DNA of 64,000 bases from JAGWRA01 sp035534615 (GTDB lineage Bacteria > Acidobacteriota > Vicinamibacteria > Vicinamibacterales > CAVVIG01), in assembly GCA_035534615.1 (NCBI GenBank), contig DATLRO010000004.1:1-64000 (forward strand). The letters run 5' to 3'. Of this stretch, positions 34,781 through 41,921 are shown piece by piece. The first letter of the stretch is position 1. Every line of letters starts with the position of its first letter. The position numbers were made by a program, and so were the translations under genes. Under the pieces are notes generated by a model that worked only from the letters and a program-made list of their open reading frames with translations, had not been told where the DNA came from and ran no database searches.

Positions 34781-35507
34781 TCCAGCTGGCCCGTGGAGAG
34801 GCCAGGAATGCGACGACCGCGCCGACTTCCTCGGCGCGGCCGAACCGCCCGAACGGCAGTTCCCGCCGGATGAACTCGGCGATCTCTTCCGGATCCTGCT
34901 TCAGACGCCGGTCCCAGGACCCGCCCGGAAAGAGGATCGATCCGGGCGCGACGCTGTTGACCCGGATGCCGTCGCCCGCCAGCTGCCGGGCCAGCGCCTT
35001 CGCCAGGCTGATCTCCGCCGCCTTGACGGCGTTGTAGGTCATCCGGCCGCCCGACTCGCGGCCCCAGATCGACGCGATCATGATGATCGCGCCGCCGCCC
35101 CGCCGCCGCATCTCCGGCACGGCCAGCCGGGAGGCCCGGATCGCCGGGTAGAGCGTCCCGTCGAACGCCTCCTGCCACTCGTCATCGCTCGTGTCCTCGA
35201 GGCTGCCGCCGCGCGCCAGCGCCAGGTTGTTCACGAGGACGTCCAGCCCGCCAAAGGCCCGGACGGTCGCGGCCATCGCGGATTCGACCCCTTCACGCGT
35301 CCCCAGATCGGCCCGGACGGCCAGCACATCGTCCGGACGGGCGGCGAGCCGGCGCAGGGCTTGAGCCGCCTCCTCGAGCGGCTGCGGCGTGCGGGCGCAG
35401 ATCGCCACCCGGCAGCCCTCGGCCGCCAGGGCGGACGCGCTGGCCAGACCGAGGCCCCGGCTCGAGCCGGTCACCAGCGCCGCCTTGCCGGTCAGTTCGA
35501 GATCCAT
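34728..35507 (-). CDS. Short-chain dehydrogenase/reductase (259 aa)
   Basis: Classical SDR with Rossmann fold. Cofactor motif TGSSRGLGLASA (TGxxxGxG) near residue 14, NNLALARGG (NNAG variant), catalytic Ser in IIMIASIWGRESG and the Y-x3-K pair in MTYNAVKAAEISLAKAL. The cofactor strand AICARTPQ suggests NADP(H). C-terminal GAVVAFLASPRASWISGASVTVDG is standard. Likely an oxidoreductase of the FabG-like group; substrate unknown. ATG 35507. Confidence 0.92.
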   Translation of the reverse strand: MDLELTGKAALVTGSSRGLGLASASALAAEGCRVAICARTPQPLEEAAQALRRLAARPDDVLAVRADLGTREGVESAMAATVRAFGGLDVLVNNLALARGGSLEDTSDDEWQEAFDGTLYPAIRASRLAVPEMRRRGGGAIIMIASIWGRESGGRMTYNAVKAAEISLAKALARQLAGDGIRVNSVAPGSILFPGGSWDRRLKQDPEEIAEFIRRELPFGRFGRAEEVGAVVAFLASPRASWISGASVTVDGCQSRSQI

Positions 35508-35588
35508 ACGGTCGAATTCCCGGGGCGCCGGATCCGCGGGCCCGGCGTGAACCGCGGCCGGCTCCGCCGCCCCGCCTCGCCGGCCGCC

Positions 35589-36461
35589 TCAGCGGTACCG
35601 GCGGTTCATGTCGTTCAGACGCCAGTCGAATTTCTGGAACGTGACCCGGAACGTGTTCCGGGCGATGAAGTCCTTCTCGATCGTCAGCAGGTCGGGCCGG
35701 ATGTAGGCCAGGATCGCCCGTTCGACCGGACTGCGGCTCGCGAACAGCGGCAGCGCCTTCCCGGCGTAGCCGGCGATGAACTCCGGCGCGTGCCACGAGA
35801 AGATCGACGAGACGCTGATGACGTCGCCGACCTCGTCGATCTGCGCGCAGCTGGAGCGGCTCAGACACTCCGCCTCGACGTCGTCCAGCTGCTGATCGAG
35901 GCGCTTGGAGGCGTACGCTTCGCTGCGCAGCCGTCCCGACCCGACGGCGCCGCGGCCGAGGGCGAAGTACACGCGCGGGTCGTGAAACGCCGGCAGGATC
36001 TGCTTCTCGATCTGGTCGAGCGTCACCGTGCGTCCGGCGGCGCGGTGGGTGATCCGGTCGAAGGCCCCCGGGATCTGACGGATGCTGTGCGGTGGATAGA
36101 GCGGCGACGTGCCGTGAATCGGATAGTGATTGATCACCGTCTGCAGGACGAACGCGTTGTACGCGTTCAGCCAGAACGCCAGCTGCTGATCGCGCGTCCA
36201 GCCGGCGTAAGCGGCGGCGGTCGCCGACGGCCCGTCGAGCGAGGCGATGTACCGGTCCAGCGTCGCCCGGTCCTGCTTGACGGCGCCGTAATAGACCAGG
36301 CCGTCCCGGACGTATTCGTTCAGCAGCGTATCGAGCGGCTTGTGGAGCGGATCGACGTAGACGGGGGCGGCGCCGCCCTGCGCGGTGACGGCACGCCCCG
36401 TGCCGACGGTGACCGCGGCCGCGAGGAGCACGCACAGCAGTGACGCGGTTTGACGGCGCAT
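35589..36461 (-). CDS. Secreted DUF547 domain protein (290 aa)
   Basis: An N-terminal signal peptide (SLLCVLLAAAVTVGTGRAVTA) is followed by a DUF547 domain. Its conserved blocks are present: YVRDGLVYYGAVKQDRATLDRYI, QQLAFWLNAYNAFVLQTVI, YPPHSIRQIPGAFDR and VYFALGRGAVGSGRLRSEAY. The domain has a cysteine-protease-like fold but no known activity here. C-terminal EKDFIARNTFRVTFQKFDWRLN ends the protein as usual for the family. The ATG at 36461 is only six bases after a TATAGT hexamer, so the mRNA may be leaderless; 54 arginine-rich codons upstream in frame are not coding. Confidence 0.88.
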   Translation of the reverse strand: MRRQTASLLCVLLAAAVTVGTGRAVTAQGGAAPVYVDPLHKPLDTLLNEYVRDGLVYYGAVKQDRATLDRYIASLDGPSATAAAYAGWTRDQQLAFWLNAYNAFVLQTVINHYPIHGTSPLYPPHSIRQIPGAFDRITHRAAGRTVTLDQIEKQILPAFHDPRVYFALGRGAVGSGRLRSEAYASKRLDQQLDDVEAECLSRSSCAQIDEVGDVISVSSIFSWHAPEFIAGYAGKALPLFASRSPVERAILAYIRPDLLTIEKDFIARNTFRVTFQKFDWRLNDMNRRYR

Positions 36462-36467
36462 CGAACG

Positions 36468-36473
36468 ACTATA
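36468..36473 (-). promoter_or_regulatory. -10 element 6 bases before the DUF547 gene (leaderless candidate)
   Basis: TATAGT on the minus strand, six bases before the ATG at 36461; no ribosome site in between. Confidence 0.45.
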
Positions 36474-36649
36474 GCCGATTCTGCCGGACCCGCGCGAGCG
36501 CGGCCGTGAACCTCCGGGGCCGCTCGAGGCTCGACGGATGACGGCCGGCGGGGTCGTCGCCTCCCCGGCGGCCGGCCGTCCGGCGCGCGCAAAAAAAGGC
36601 GTTCGCCGATCGTCGGCGCGCATATTACAGTAGGAGCCCGATCCGGACG

Positions 36650-36994
36650 ATGCTGACTCTTGCGACGCTGGGAATGGCCGGATACGGCGCCTATTCGGCG
36701 ATCTGGGGGCTCGCGGCCCTGCTGCGCGGCACCCACCTCGAGTGGTGGGCGGACCTCGCGCTGATCCTCTTCGGGCTGCTGCTGATGCTGTCCGCCGCGT
36801 TCGTGCGCGTGACGCTGCCCGGTGGATTCGCTTTCGCGCTGGGCGCCCTGCTCGGCCTGCAGGCGCTCGCCATTCACAACGCCGCCCACCTGACGGGCCG
36901 TGTCGATCTGGCGCCCCAGCTCGGCCGTGGCGCGTTTTCGGCGCTGCTGCTCGCGATGGCCTGGCTCGGCGCCCGCCGGCCCCACACCGAATGA
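36650..36994 (+). CDS. Small integral membrane protein, unknown (114 aa)
   Basis: Four hydrophobic stretches make up nearly all of it (TLATLGMAGYGAYSAIWGLA, ADLALILFGLLLMLSAAFV, GFAFALGALLGLQALAIHN, GRGAFSALLLAMAWLGA). No charged catalytic motif and no family recognised. The ATG at 36650 follows AGTAGGAG at some distance. It diverges from the DUF547 gene and converges with the quinone oxidoreductase gene. Confidence 0.65.
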   Translation: MLTLATLGMAGYGAYSAIWGLAALLRGTHLEWWADLALILFGLLLMLSAAFVRVTLPGGFAFALGALLGLQALAIHNAAHLTGRVDLAPQLGRGAFSALLLAMAWLGARRPHTE

Positions 36995-37007
36995 CCGGCC
37001 CTGGCCG

Positions 37008-38015
37008 TCACTCGATGGTCAGCACGATCTTGCCCGACTGTTCCCCGCGCTCCATCCGCTGGTGAGCCGCCGGCGCGTCCGCCAGCGCGAACGTGCGGTC
37101 GAGGACCGGACGAAGCGCCCGGCGTTCGTAGAGCGCCAGCATGTCGGCGAAGTCGCGCGCGGTCCCCATCGTGCTGCCGAGCACGTTGAGCTGCTTCCAG
37201 AAGATCCGCCGGACTTCGAGCGCCGGCACGGCCCCGCTGGTGGCGCCGTAGGTCACGATCCGGCCGCCCGGCCTGGCCAGCTCGAGCGCCCGGTTGAACG
37301 TCTCGCCGCCGACGCTGTCGATGACGACGTCCGGGCCGCCGCCGGTGAGCGCCGCCAGCGCCTTGACCCAGTCGCCGCTCCGGTGGTTCACCCCGCCCTG
37401 CGCGCCGGACTCGCGGGCGCGGGCCAGCTTCTCGTCGCTGCCGGAGGTCACGAAGACCCGCGCCCCCAGGCTGCGCGCGATCTGCAGGGCGAAGGACGAC
37501 ACGCCGCCGCCGATGCCCGTGACGACCACCGTCTCGCCGGTCTGCACGCGGGCGCGCGTGACGACCGCCCGGTACGCCGTGACGCCGGCCAGCGGCAGCG
37601 CGGCCGCCTCCTCGAACGACAGGTGCGCCGGCTTCGCGTGCACGTTCGCCGCCGGGACCTTCACGCGTTGCGCGTACGTGCCGTCGTCGGGCAGGCCGAG
37701 GATCCGGTAGGTGCGTCCCTGCGCCCGCTCGTCCGGCCCCCAGTCCAGACTGGGATCGATGACGACGGCGCGGCCGACCAGGGCGCCGTCGACCCCGGCC
37801 CCGACGGCCGCCACCTCGCCCGCCCCGTCCGAGCCGAGGATGATCGGCACCTTGATGCCCGCGTACTGGCCGAGCCGGATCCAGACGTCACGGTGATTGA
37901 GGGCCGCGGCCTTCAGGCGGACGACGACCTCGCCGGCGCCCGGGACCGGGTCGGGGACCTCGTCGAGGCGCAGGTTCGCGGCGGGGCCCAGTTCGCGCAG
38001 TACGACGGCTTTCAC
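37008..38015 (-). CDS. Zinc-free MDR-type oxidoreductase, quinone-reductase-like (335 aa)
   Basis: Medium-chain dehydrogenase/reductase. The catalytic domain begins KAVVLRELGPAANLRLDEVP and has LKAAALNHRDVWIRLG; the catalytic zinc ligands of alcohol dehydrogenases are absent (SDGAGEVAAVGAGV instead of a GHE/Cys pattern). The Rossmann part has VVVTGIGGGVSSFALQIARSLGARVFVTS. This fits the NADPH:quinone oxidoreductase/crotonyl-CoA reductase-like group. The GTG at 38015 follows GGAGGACG, which sets the start. The nrdJ terminator lies between it and nrdJ. Confidence 0.88.
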   Translation of the reverse strand: MKAVVLRELGPAANLRLDEVPDPVPGAGEVVVRLKAAALNHRDVWIRLGQYAGIKVPIILGSDGAGEVAAVGAGVDGALVGRAVVIDPSLDWGPDERAQGRTYRILGLPDDGTYAQRVKVPAANVHAKPAHLSFEEAAALPLAGVTAYRAVVTRARVQTGETVVVTGIGGGVSSFALQIARSLGARVFVTSGSDEKLARARESGAQGGVNHRSGDWVKALAALTGGGPDVVIDSVGGETFNRALELARPGGRIVTYGATSGAVPALEVRRIFWKQLNVLGSTMGTARDFADMLALYERRALRPVLDRTFALADAPAAHQRMERGEQSGKIVLTIE

Positions 38016-38043
38016 GGGTCGTCCTCCAGGTCTCCCAAATGCA

Positions 38044-38069
38044 AATGGGGCGGCCACGGCCGCCCCATT
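38044..38069 (-). terminator. Rho-independent terminator of nrdJ
   Basis: AATGGGGCGGCC and GGCCGCCCCATT form twelve perfect pairs around two bases (effectively a four-base loop). On the minus strand the stem is followed by TTGCATTTGGG, a weak T-rich tail. It lies 55 bases after the nrdJ stop. Confidence 0.7.
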
Positions 38070-38103
38070 GTCCGTAGCCCGAGCCTTCGGCAACGGCGAA
38101 GGC

Positions 38104-38119
38104 CCGGGCGGAGCCCCGA
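38104..38119. repeat. Variant of the short palindromic repeat
   Basis: CCGGGCGGAGCCCCGA, preceded by GGCGAAGGC; near-match to 12118-12135, which also follows a GCGAAGGC word. Intergenic, next to the nrdJ stop. Confidence 0.45.
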
Positions 38120-38123
38120 CTCG

Positions 38124-40937
38124 TCAGGCGCAGCCGCTGGTGTTCCCGCAGTTGGCGCACTTGTAGCAGCTGCCGCTGCGCACCATGATGGCGCCGCAGG
38201 TCGAGCAGGGCGGCGCGTCTTCCTGGTTCTGCATCGCGGCGAAGGCCCTGCCGGCGGCGGCGGCGTCGTCGATCGGCGCGCCGGCGGCCGCCGCCGGCGG
38301 GTCCGCCGTCTCGGCGACCGCATCGCGGCCGTTGACGCCCGCCCGGTACTGCTCTTCCGGCGACAGGAACTTCGCGGCCATCCAGCGGAAGATGTAGTCG
38401 ACGATCGACTTGGCGAACCGCACCTCCGGGTTCTTGGTCATCCCGGACGGCTCGAAGCGGACGTGGCTGAACTTGTCGACGAGCACCTGCAGCGGCACGC
38501 CGTACTGCAGCGCGTAGGAGATCGCCTGGGCGAAGGCGTCGGCAAAGCCGGAAATGGTCGAGCCTTCCTTCGCCATGACCAGGAAGATCTCGCCCGGCGT
38601 CCCGTCGTCGAACAGCCCGACCGTGACGTAGCCTTCGTGGCCGGCGATGTCGAACTTGTGCGTGATCGCGCGGCGCTCATCCGGCAGCTTCCGGCGGATC
38701 GGCTGCGCGGCGACCGCCGCGGCGGAGGCCGCCTGCACGGTCTCGGCCGGGGTGCTGCGGGACGTGTTGAGCGGCTGCGTCCGCTTGCTGCCGTCGCGGT
38801 AGATGGAGATGGCCTTCGCGCCCATCCGCCACGACTCGACGTAGGCCTGCATGATCTCGTCGACCGTCGCCTCCTTCGGCACGTTGACGGTCTTGGAGAT
38901 CGCGCCGGAGATGAACGGCTGCACGGCGCCCATCATCTTGATGTGGCCCATGTAGTGGATCGACCGCTGGCCCCTGGCCGCCTTGAACGCACAATCGAAG
39001 ACCGGCAGGTCCCGATCGCGCAGGCCGGGGGCCCCCTCGATCGTCTCGTGCCGGTCGATGTAGTCGACGATCGCCTGCACGGCGGCAGCCGGATAGCCGA
39101 GGCGCGCGAGCGCCATCGGCACGGTCTGGTTGACGATCTTCATCAGCCCGCCGCCGACCAGCTTCTTGTACTTGACGAGGGCGATGTCCGGCTCGACGCC
39201 GGTGGTGTCGCAGTCCATCATGAAGCCGATCGTGCCGGTCGGCGCCAGCACGGTCGCCTGCGCGTTGCGGTAGCCGTGCTCCTCGCCCAGCTCGACCGCC
39301 TCGTCCCACACCTGCCGCGCGGCGGCGTAGAGGTCGGCCGGCACGTGGCGCTGCTCGACGTCGCGCATCGCGTCGCGGTGCTTGCGCATCACGCGCAGGA
39401 ACGGCTCGCGATTCTTCTCGTAGCCGGCGAACGGCCCGCCGTGGTCGCGCGCGACCCGCGCCGACTGGGCGTACGCCTCGCCCGTCATCAGCGCCGTCAG
39501 CCCCGCGGCGTACGCCCGCCCGGCGTCGCCGTCGTACGGCAGCCCCCGCGACATCAGCAGCGCCCCGAGGTTCGCGTAGCCGAGCCCCAGCGGCCGGTAG
39601 TCGTGGCTGTTCTTCTCGATCGCCTTCGTCGGATAGCTGGCGTTGTCGACCAGGATTTCCTGCGCCGTGATCAGCGTCCGGATCGCCGCCCGGTACGCCG
39701 TCACGTCGAACTCGCCGTCCTCGCGGACGAACTTCATCAGATTCAGCGAGGAAAGGTTGCAGGCCGAGTCGTTCAGGAACATGTACTCCGAGCACGGATT
39801 CGACGCGTAGATCCGATCGGTATTCGGCGACGTGTGCCACTCGTTGACCGTCGTGTCGAACTGCATGCCCGGATCGCCGCAGATGTACGTCCCCTCGGCA
39901 ATCATCCGCAGCAGATCCCGCGCCTTGAAGGTGTCGATCGGCAGGCCGGACGTCACCGCGCGCGTCTGCCACTCGCCGTCATCCAGCGCCGCCCGCATGA
40001 ACTCGTCGGTCACCCGGACGCTGTTGTTCGAGTTCTGGAAGAACACCGACGAATACGCCGGCCCCGTGAACGAGCCGTCGTAGCCCGCGTCGATGAGCGC
40101 CCAGGCCTTCTTCTCCTCCTCGACCTTGCAGTTGATGAACTCGACGATGTCCGGGTGATCCGCGTTCAGAATCACCATCTTCGCCGCGCGCCGCGTCTTC
40201 CCGCCCGACTTGATCACCCCGGCGAACGCGTCGTAGCCCTTCATGAACGACACCGGCCCCGACGCCGTGCCCCCGCCCGCCAGCAGCTCCCGCGACGAGC
40301 GGATCGGCGACAGGTTCGTGCCCGTGCCCGACCCGAACTTGAACAGCATCCCCTCGGTCCGGGCCAGCGTCAGGATCGAATCCATCGTGTCCTGCACCGA
40401 GTTGATGAAACAGGCCGAGCACTGCGGCGCCTTCTCGAATCCGCAGTTGAACCACACCGGGCTGTTGAACGCCGCCTTCTGGTAGACCAGCAGGTGCTTC
40501 AGGTCGTCGCTGAACGCCGCCAGGTCCTCCTCCGACGCGAAGTACTTCTGCGTCCGCGCCCAGTCGGTGATCGTCGTCACGACCCGCCCGATGAGCTGCT
40601 TCACGCTCCGCTCGCGCTCCGGGGTGCCGAGCTGCCCGCGGAAATACTTCGACACGACGATGTTCGTCGCCTGCTGCGACCAGTCCTTCGGAATCTCGAC
40701 GTCGCGCTGCTCGAAGACCGCCTCGCCCTTCTCGTTCGCAATCACCGCCGCCCGTCGCTCCCAGACCACTTCGTCGAACGGATCGCGACCGGCTTCAGCG
40801 AAAAACCGCGGAAACGTCAGCCCCGGCGCCGACGCCGCTTTCCTGGAGCGTGGGGTCTCAGACAGATGGGCGCCCGTGCCGCCACTCTCGACGAGCTGGC
40901 CGGCTCCTGCCGCCTCATATGCAGCGCCTTTTTCCAT
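38124..40937 (-). CDS. nrdJ: Adenosylcobalamin-dependent (class II) ribonucleotide reductase (937 aa)
   Basis: Makes deoxyribonucleotides using vitamin B12, with no separate radical-generating subunit. The N-terminal domain has WARTQKYFASEEDLAAFSDDLKHLLVYQKAAFNSPVWFNCGF. The barrel has FKFGSGTGTNLSPIRSSRE, and the active-site N-x-C-x-E is in IYASNPCSEYMFLNDSACN. The C-terminal part includes a zinc-ribbon-like tail (CSTCGAIMVRSGSCYKCANC). ATG 40937 follows a strong GGGGAGGGGAAGC site. A roughly 200-base leader and two NrdR-type boxes precede it, so expression is probably repressed by NrdR. As the only RNR in the window it makes DNA synthesis B12-dependent. Confidence 0.96.
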   Translation of the reverse strand: MEKGAAYEAAGAGQLVESGGTGAHLSETPRSRKAASAPGLTFPRFFAEAGRDPFDEVVWERRAAVIANEKGEAVFEQRDVEIPKDWSQQATNIVVSKYFRGQLGTPERERSVKQLIGRVVTTITDWARTQKYFASEEDLAAFSDDLKHLLVYQKAAFNSPVWFNCGFEKAPQCSACFINSVQDTMDSILTLARTEGMLFKFGSGTGTNLSPIRSSRELLAGGGTASGPVSFMKGYDAFAGVIKSGGKTRRAAKMVILNADHPDIVEFINCKVEEEKKAWALIDAGYDGSFTGPAYSSVFFQNSNNSVRVTDEFMRAALDDGEWQTRAVTSGLPIDTFKARDLLRMIAEGTYICGDPGMQFDTTVNEWHTSPNTDRIYASNPCSEYMFLNDSACNLSSLNLMKFVREDGEFDVTAYRAAIRTLITAQEILVDNASYPTKAIEKNSHDYRPLGLGYANLGALLMSRGLPYDGDAGRAYAAGLTALMTGEAYAQSARVARDHGGPFAGYEKNREPFLRVMRKHRDAMRDVEQRHVPADLYAAARQVWDEAVELGEEHGYRNAQATVLAPTGTIGFMMDCDTTGVEPDIALVKYKKLVGGGLMKIVNQTVPMALARLGYPAAAVQAIVDYIDRHETIEGAPGLRDRDLPVFDCAFKAARGQRSIHYMGHIKMMGAVQPFISGAISKTVNVPKEATVDEIMQAYVESWRMGAKAISIYRDGSKRTQPLNTSRSTPAETVQAASAAAVAAQPIRRKLPDERRAITHKFDIAGHEGYVTVGLFDDGTPGEIFLVMAKEGSTISGFADAFAQAISYALQYGVPLQVLVDKFSHVRFEPSGMTKNPEVRFAKSIVDYIFRWMAAKFLSPEEQYRAGVNGRDAVAETADPPAAAAGAPIDDAAAAGRAFAAMQNQEDAPPCSTCGAIMVRSGSCYKCANCGNTSGCA

Positions 40938-41118
40938 GCTTCCCCTCCCCAAACCGGAGGCCGCCCCCGCCCCGGAGCGCCCCTGACGAAAACCCTCACA
41001 TTAAGGAAGTGACGCGGGCAGACCTGCGATGGGAACCACGTCCCTCAAAGCGTCTGGCGGAGGCTGGGAACCCCCGCGGTTGTCTGTCGCGCTACGGCCG
41101 ACAACTATGCGCCCGCCC

Positions 41119-41179
41119 TCTGGCGTTTGTCAACTGGAACTACCAGATATTGTGTTCCTGTTTTAGTTCAAACGCCAGA
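41119..41179. repeat. 11-base inverted repeat flanking an NrdR box
   Basis: TCTGGCGTTTG (41119-41129) and CAAACGCCAGA (41169-41179) are perfect inverted copies. They enclose the promoter-proximal NrdR box and overlap the distal one. Confidence 0.6.
41140..41155 (-). promoter_or_regulatory. NrdR box, proximal
   Basis: Minus strand ACACAATATCTGGTAG; about 12 of 16 match to the NrdR consensus ACACWATATATWGTGT. Its core ACAATATCTGG is identical to the distal box, offset exactly 32 bases (about three helical turns), the usual NrdR arrangement. Confidence 0.75.
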
Positions 41180-41187
41180 TATTGTCG
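41172..41187 (-). promoter_or_regulatory. NrdR box, distal
   Basis: Minus strand CGACAATATCTGGCGT; about 11 of 16 match to the consensus, sharing an 11-base core with the proximal box 32 bases away. A TTGAAC-like -35 lies between the two boxes, so bound repressor would block polymerase. Confidence 0.7.
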
Positions 41188-41288
41188 ATTTGCCCGTAAA
41201 ACGGCCAGGCAGCCCGACCGGAGTCCAGGGCGGTTCCCAGCCCCGGCAACCGCTCCCCGGGGACCATGCCCGGAGGGGCCGGCGCGGG

Positions 41289-41843
41289 CTAGAAACCTCC
41301 CCGTAACAGGGTGGCCAGAACGGCCGCCTTGTCGGCCAGGCTGCGCGCAAAAACGAAGTTCCGGCTCTTCAACGCATCCTCCGCCTGGCGGATGAAGCGC
41401 TTCGCCGTGTCGTACTGCGCACGCGCATTGTCGCTGAGTGACTGGTAGTCGACCCCGGCCAGGTCGCGGCTGGCCTTGCCCAGCGTCTCGCGGATGTCCT
41501 GGGCTTCGGCACCGGCATCCGCGGCCGGCGCCGTCTCCAGCGTCGGCGCGGGAGGCGCCGCCGTGGTCGTCGGCGTGCCGGACGCAGGCGCGCCCGGATG
41601 CGGCGGCTCGGCCCGCGCGGGCCGGCGACGACGCTCCGGTGGGTGGGCCGGCGACGCGGGGGTCCCGGCGGGCGCTTCGGCCGGCGCCGGGGCCGGCACG
41701 ACCTGGTGCGGCGGAGGGGGCGGCGTCGCCAGCGGCGGCATCGCCGGTTCGGTCTGCGCATGAGGCCGCACACAGCCCCCCAGGCCCAGCACAAGGGCCA
41801 CCAGCCCGGTCGCGACCGCCAGCCGTCTCATGTGTCGCGCCAT
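41289..41843 (-). CDS. Proline-rich lipoprotein (184 aa)
   Basis: The signal peptide ends in a lipobox (VALVLGLGGC), so the mature protein is a lipoprotein. A long Pro/Ala linker (about residues 30-110) suggests it spans periplasm or peptidoglycan. The C-terminal folded part (DIRETLGKASRDLAGVDYQSLSDNARAQYDTAKRFIRQAEDALKSRNFVFARSLADKAAVLATLL) is a helical domain of unknown role, similar in style to small TPR-like repeats. The ATG at 41843 follows CGAGGAGCG. The upstream -10-like GATAAT is at 41885-41880. It is followed by no partner; the histidine-kinase gene lies just upstream on the same strand. Confidence 0.75.
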   Translation of the reverse strand: MARHMRRLAVATGLVALVLGLGGCVRPHAQTEPAMPPLATPPPPPHQVVPAPAPAEAPAGTPASPAHPPERRRRPARAEPPHPGAPASGTPTTTAAPPAPTLETAPAADAGAEAQDIRETLGKASRDLAGVDYQSLSDNARAQYDTAKRFIRQAEDALKSRNFVFARSLADKAAVLATLLRGGF

Positions 41844-41850
41844 CGCTCCT

Positions 41851-41881
41851 CGATTCTCCCGGATGATCGATTCTCCCGGAT
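41851..41881. repeat. Tandem 17-base direct repeat
   Basis: CGATTCTCCCGGAT occurs at 41851-41864 and again at 41868-41881 (period 17). On the minus strand it lies between the GATAAT -10-like element and the lipoprotein start and each copy carries a GGGAGA, which could serve as operator or extra ribosome-binding sequence. Confidence 0.6.
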
Positions 41882-41921
41882 TATCCCCGAACGCGCCCGC
41901 TCGACGCACGCCCGCGGGCGC

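Larger units (their letters stand above)
40938..41288. promoter_or_regulatory. 351-base regulatory region upstream of nrdJ
   Basis: No gene. From the nrdJ side it contains the ribosome site, a leader of about 200 bases with a GTTGTC/GACAAC stem (near 41089-41105), then the two NrdR-type boxes and an 11-base inverted repeat. I looked for a cobalamin-riboswitch B12 box and found no convincing one. Confidence 0.6.

Noticed and set aside
36900..41012. 1370-codon open frame on the plus strand opposite nrdJ
   Set aside because: Arg/His/Pro-rich, no recognisable domain, exactly antisense to a clear class II RNR gene; a GC-rich shadow.
40938..41142. Cobalamin riboswitch in the nrdJ leader
   Set aside because: Looked for a B12-box and the conserved core; only loose partial matches, so not called. 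A covariance search would decide.
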